A stretch of DNA of 6,594 bases, from the NCBI RefSeq assembly GCF_002498065.1, contig NZ_DAFZ01000090.1, positions 1-6,594 of the forward strand. Direction: 5' to 3'. Origin of the DNA: Methanoculleus sp. UBA208 (lineage in GTDB: Archaea; Halobacteriota; Methanomicrobia; Methanomicrobiales; Methanoculleaceae). Below, piece after piece: positions 4,377-6,594 of the stretch. A program made the position numbers and the translations under genes. Numbering within the stretch: position 1 is the stretch's first letter; each line of letters begins with the position of its first letter. The notes below the pieces were generated by a model. That model ran no database searches. It was not told the origin of the DNA and saw nothing but the letters and a program-made list of their open reading frames with translations.

Positions 4377-6149
4377 ATGCGTATTGCTGTTGTACACCGT
4401 GATCGGTGTCACCCTGCCAAGTGCGGCACCGAGTGCATCCTCTACTGCCCGCGCGTCAGAACCGGCGACGAGACCGTCGTCATCGGCGAGGATCAGAAAG
4501 CCGTCATATCCGAGGAACTCTGCGTGGGCTGCGGCATCTGCGTGAAGAAGTGCCCGTTTCAGGCCCTCGACATCGTTAACCTTCCCGAACAGCTCGACCA
4601 GCCGACCCACCGCTACGGCAAAAACGGCTTCGTCCTCTACGGCCTCCCGATCCCCGTCGAGGGGAAGGTCACGGGCATCCTCGGTCCGAACGGCATCGGC
4701 AAGAGCACGTCGGTGAAGATCCTCTCGGGCACGCTCGTCCCGAACCTGGGGAGAACCGACGCCGAGGTCTCCTGGAAGGAGGTCCTCGACCTCTACCAGG
4801 GAACCGAGCTCTTCGACTACCTCCAGTTGCTCTCACAGAAGAACGTGAAGGTCGCCGTGAAGCCGCAGTACATCGACCAGATCCCGAAGGTCTTTACCGG
4901 GTCGGTGCGCGACCTCCTCGCGACCACCGACGAGCGCGGCAAACTCGATTACTACATCGACCGGTTATCGCTCAGGGCGGTTGTCGACCGGCCGATCGCG
5001 ACCCTCTCCGGCGGCGAACTCCAGCGGGTGGCGATCACCGCCTGTCTTTCGCGTGACGCCGACTTCTACTTCCTCGACGAGATCACGCCCTACCTCGACG
5101 TCTACCAGCGGATGGCCGCCGCAAACCTCATCCGGGAACTCGCCCTGGAGCGGCCGGTCGTGATCGTCGAGCACGACCTCGCCATCCTCGATATGCTCGC
5201 CGATACCGTGCACATCGCCTACGGAGAGCCGGCGGTCTTCGGCGTCATCACCCACCCGAAAGGCGTCCGGGTGGGGATCAACCAGTACCTGGAGGGCTTC
5301 CTCCCGGAGGAGAACGTCAGGTTCAGGACGTATGCGGTGACGTTCGATACCCGGGCCCACGCTGCCGACGCGAACCGGGAGGTGCTGCTCGAGTTCCCGG
5401 CGATGACGAAACGGTTTACGCAGTTCTCGCTCACCGTCGACGGCGGGGAGATCCGGAGCGGCGAGGTTCTCGGGGTCCTCGGGGCGAACGGTATCGGGAA
5501 GAGCACGTTCGCCGGGCTCCTTGCCGGGGTGCTTGAGCCCGATACCGGGGCGATGGATACCCGGGTGCGGATCTCCTACAAGCCCCAGTACCTCAAAGGC
5601 GACACGGAGGCGACCGTCGAGGAGATCCTCCGGCAGACGACGACGAAGTTCGATACTTCATACTACCAGCACGAGATCCTGGAGCCTCTCTCTCTCTCGC
5701 AGCTCCTCCAGGCGCCGGTGAACACGCTCTCCGGCGGCGAACTCCAGCGGGTGGCGATAGCGGTCTGCCTCTCGCGCGACGCCGACCTCTACATCCTGGA
5801 CGAGCCGAGCGCCCACCTCGACGTGGAGCAGCGGGTGAAGATCTCCCGGATGATCCGCAAGCACGCCGAAGGACGGGACGCGAGCACGCTCGTGATCGAC
5901 CACGACATCTACGTCATCGACATGATCAGCGACCGGATCCTGGTCTTCGAGGGCGAGCCGGGCGTACATGGCAAGGCCGCCGGGCCGTTCGATATGGCGC
6001 CGGGCATGAACCGGTTCCTCGAGGCGCTCGGGATCACCTTCCGGCGGGACAAGAGCGGGAGGCCGCGGATCAACAAACCGGGCTCGTTCCTGGACCGCGA
6101 ACAGGTCGCGGCCGGGGAATACTACTACGCGGATATCTCGAAGTCGTGA
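4377..6149 (+). CDS. abce1: ABCE1/Rli1 ribosome recycling ATPase
   Basis: The 590-residue product is a complete ABCE1, the iron-sulfur twin-ATPase that splits ribosomes into subunits after termination or Pelota-mediated rescue and helps couple recycling to initiation. All eight cluster cysteines are present (C11, C16, C20, C24, C49, C52, C55, C59), consistent with two [4Fe-4S] clusters. ATPase domain 1 has Walker A GPNGIGKST (103-111), signature LSGGELQR (210-217), Walker B/D-loop FLDEITPYLD (232-241) and H-loop H266. Domain 2 has GANGIGKST (369-377), LSGGELQR (451-458), ILDEPSAHLD (473-482) and H509 in VIDHD. The hinge-like C-terminus ends in GEYYYADISKS. The TP in DEITPYLD differs from the DEPSSYLD remembered from other ABCE1 proteins, while the catalytic E235 and E476 are kept. 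Length is typical. It sits six bases after the EMC6-like gene with an overlapping SD. Confidence 0.97.
   Translation: MRIAVVHRDRCHPAKCGTECILYCPRVRTGDETVVIGEDQKAVISEELCVGCGICVKKCPFQALDIVNLPEQLDQPTHRYGKNGFVLYGLPIPVEGKVTGILGPNGIGKSTSVKILSGTLVPNLGRTDAEVSWKEVLDLYQGTELFDYLQLLSQKNVKVAVKPQYIDQIPKVFTGSVRDLLATTDERGKLDYYIDRLSLRAVVDRPIATLSGGELQRVAITACLSRDADFYFLDEITPYLDVYQRMAAANLIRELALERPVVIVEHDLAILDMLADTVHIAYGEPAVFGVITHPKGVRVGINQYLEGFLPEENVRFRTYAVTFDTRAHAADANREVLLEFPAMTKRFTQFSLTVDGGEIRSGEVLGVLGANGIGKSTFAGLLAGVLEPDTGAMDTRVRISYKPQYLKGDTEATVEEILRQTTTKFDTSYYQHEILEPLSLSQLLQAPVNTLSGGELQRVAIAVCLSRDADLYILDEPSAHLDVEQRVKISRMIRKHAEGRDASTLVIDHDIYVIDMISDRILVFEGEPGVHGKAAGPFDMAPGMNRFLEALGITFRRDKSGRPRINKPGSFLDREQVAAGEYYYADISKS
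5004..5035 (+). repeat. 32-bp direct repeat within abce1, copy in ATPase domain 1
   Basis: This stretch encodes the LSGGELQRVAI signature of the first ATPase domain and is identical at every base to 5727-5758, which encodes the same motif in the second. Flanking bases differ at once on both sides. Confidence 0.9.
5727..5758 (+). repeat. 32-bp direct repeat within abce1, copy in ATPase domain 2
   Basis: Identical over 32 bases to 5004-5035. It encodes the signature motif of the second ATPase domain, including the same synonymous codon choices. Confidence 0.9.
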
Positions 6150-6161
6150 GGGGAACGAGAA

Positions 6162-6177
6162 TCTCTCTTCTTTTTCC
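6162..6177 (+). terminator. Candidate oligo-T terminator after abce1
   Basis: A pyrimidine-rich run with five consecutive T (6171-6175) begins 13 bases after the abce1 stop. Archaeal RNA polymerase ends transcription at oligo-T tracts on the non-template strand without needing a hairpin, so this is a reasonable 3' end for the operon. Confidence 0.5.
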
Positions 6178-6277
6178 AGTGAAGTGCTGGTGGCATTCCT
6201 GAAGGTTTAATCGGAAACAGGTTCGTGTTCATCAGCGTTCCCGAACACGGATTTCCATCGGCTATCGCCACGCACTG
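6178..6277. other. Spacer with a 7-bp inverted repeat
   Basis: No gene is seen. CGTGTTC at 6224-6230 and GAACACG at 6243-6249 form a 7-bp stem with a 12-nt gap, extendable by one A-T and wobble pairs. The long loop sets it apart from the tight hairpins in the repeat block that follows. It could be an operator-like site or chance. Confidence 0.4.
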
Positions 6278-6414
6278 CCCGCCCCCTTAGGGGGCGGGAG
6301 GAGCGCGAAGCGCGGGTGGTGGGGGTACGGGTATCCCCTTGTGGGGAGGGAGAGATCCATTGAAGTTCTTCGGCCTTCTCAAGTTCCCTCCGGTCGCACC
6401 TCCCCGGTCCCTCA

Positions 6415-6442
6415 CTCGAAACTCGAAGAGTTTCTCAAGCTC
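6415..6442 (-). repeat. Outer inverted-repeat segment matching 3404-3431
   Basis: The reverse complement of 3404-3431 matches here at 24 of 28 positions. Three of the four differences are the loop of the GAAACTC hairpin and its edge. Both copies read GAA on the + strand although the flanks are inverted, so the loop is effectively flipped. Confidence 0.75.
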
Positions 6443-6468
6443 TTGCCGTGCTGGCAGCCCCTCCCTCC

Positions 6469-6519
6469 GTGGCGATAAACGATGCGTGCACCGGAAGTGC
6501 AGGCGGAGTTCGAGCACCG
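6469..6519 (+). repeat. Right arm of 51-bp inverted repeat B
   Basis: Matches the reverse complement of 3236-3286 at 50 of 51 positions. Its last bases run into the GCACC unit at 6512-6531; beyond 6519 the two copies diverge (GTTA loop here, GAA there). Confidence 0.9.
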
Positions 6520-6531
6520 TTAGGTGCGAGG
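6512..6531 (+). repeat. GCACC-GTTA-GGTGC unit, copy 3
   Basis: Exact 20-bp copy of the units at 3321-3340 and 3372-3391. It overlaps the end of the 51-bp repeat arm by eight bases and is followed by a GCGAACGCAGTGAACGTGAG linker leading to the next copy. Confidence 0.9.
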
Positions 6532-6549
6532 CGCGAACGCAGTGAACGT

Positions 6550-6592
6550 GAGCACCGTTAGGTGCGAGGCGCGGCTGACGGGGAGTGCGAGC
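6550..6592 (+). repeat. GCACC-GTTA-GGTGC unit plus tail, copy 4
   Basis: The 20-bp unit at 6550-6569 and the 20-bp tail at 6573-6592 repeat 3321-3360 in direct orientation; a CGC insertion separates the two parts. It runs to the window edge. Confidence 0.9.
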
Positions 6593-6594
6593 GT

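Larger units (their letters stand above)
6278..6594. repeat. Hairpin-mosaic repeat block downstream of abce1
   Basis: This is the second block of the type seen at 3145-3670. It opens with a strong 9-bp hairpin (6278-6298, CCCGCCCCC, loop TTA, GGGGGCGGG), followed by GCGC/GAA/GCGC, CCCC/TTGT/GGGG near 6335-6346, GAAACTC/GAA/GAGTTTC (6418-6434), the 51-bp repeat arm, and two exact GCACC-GTTA-GGTGC units. It runs to the window end, so its right limit is unknown. The 16-bp word at 6372-6387 resembles 3501-3516 with two differences. Short open frames on both strands here have no family support and read through repeat sequence. Confidence 0.8.

Noticed and set aside
3819..4610. Antisense open frame opposite the EMC6-like gene and the abce1 start
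   Set aside because: The opposite strand carries conserved cysteine motifs and transmembrane helices; the antisense product is composition-driven.

Overview
The window reads as a high-GC methanogenic archaeon, most likely order Methanomicrobiales and perhaps a Methanoculleus-type genome. It carries archaeal Pelota, ABCE1/Rli1 and an RqcH/NEMF-family protein, and the start regions resemble archaeal SD and TATA signals. Order and genus are inferred from protein style and base composition and were not checked by a search.

Four genes, all on the + strand, form two pairs. Pair 1 (185-3120) is rqcH followed by pelA, joined by an ATGA start/stop overlap. Pair 2 (4008-6149) is a 120-residue three-helix membrane protein resembling the archaeal EMC6-like family, followed six bases later by ABCE1. 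Three of the four proteins belong to one process, dealing with stalled or terminated ribosomes. Pelota recognises a stalled ribosome with an empty A site, ABCE1 splits the subunits, and RqcH acts on the large subunit still carrying peptidyl-tRNA. The fourth belongs to a family linked to membrane-protein insertion.

The rest is unusually structured non-coding DNA. Blocks at about 3145-3670 and 6278-6594, with a worn remnant at 6-80, consist of many short perfect hairpins with 3-4 nt loops, separated by recurring linkers. Two long inverted repeats are embedded in them. A 29-bp pair (6-34 and 3194-3222, 28/29 identical) encloses rqcH-pelA. A 51-bp pair (3236-3286 and 6469-6519, 50/51 identical) encloses the membrane protein and ABCE1. 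The inner arms lie 13 bp apart, so each gene pair sits in its own inverted-repeat bracket. No transposase, integrase or CRISPR array is visible.

The most interesting signals are the paired brackets, the alternating linker/hairpin layout, and the concentration of ribosome-rescue factors. Smaller points are a Glu-Arg pair where RqcH/NEMF proteins normally have Asp-Arg, and a DEITPYLD Walker B/D-loop in the first ABCE1 ATPase domain.
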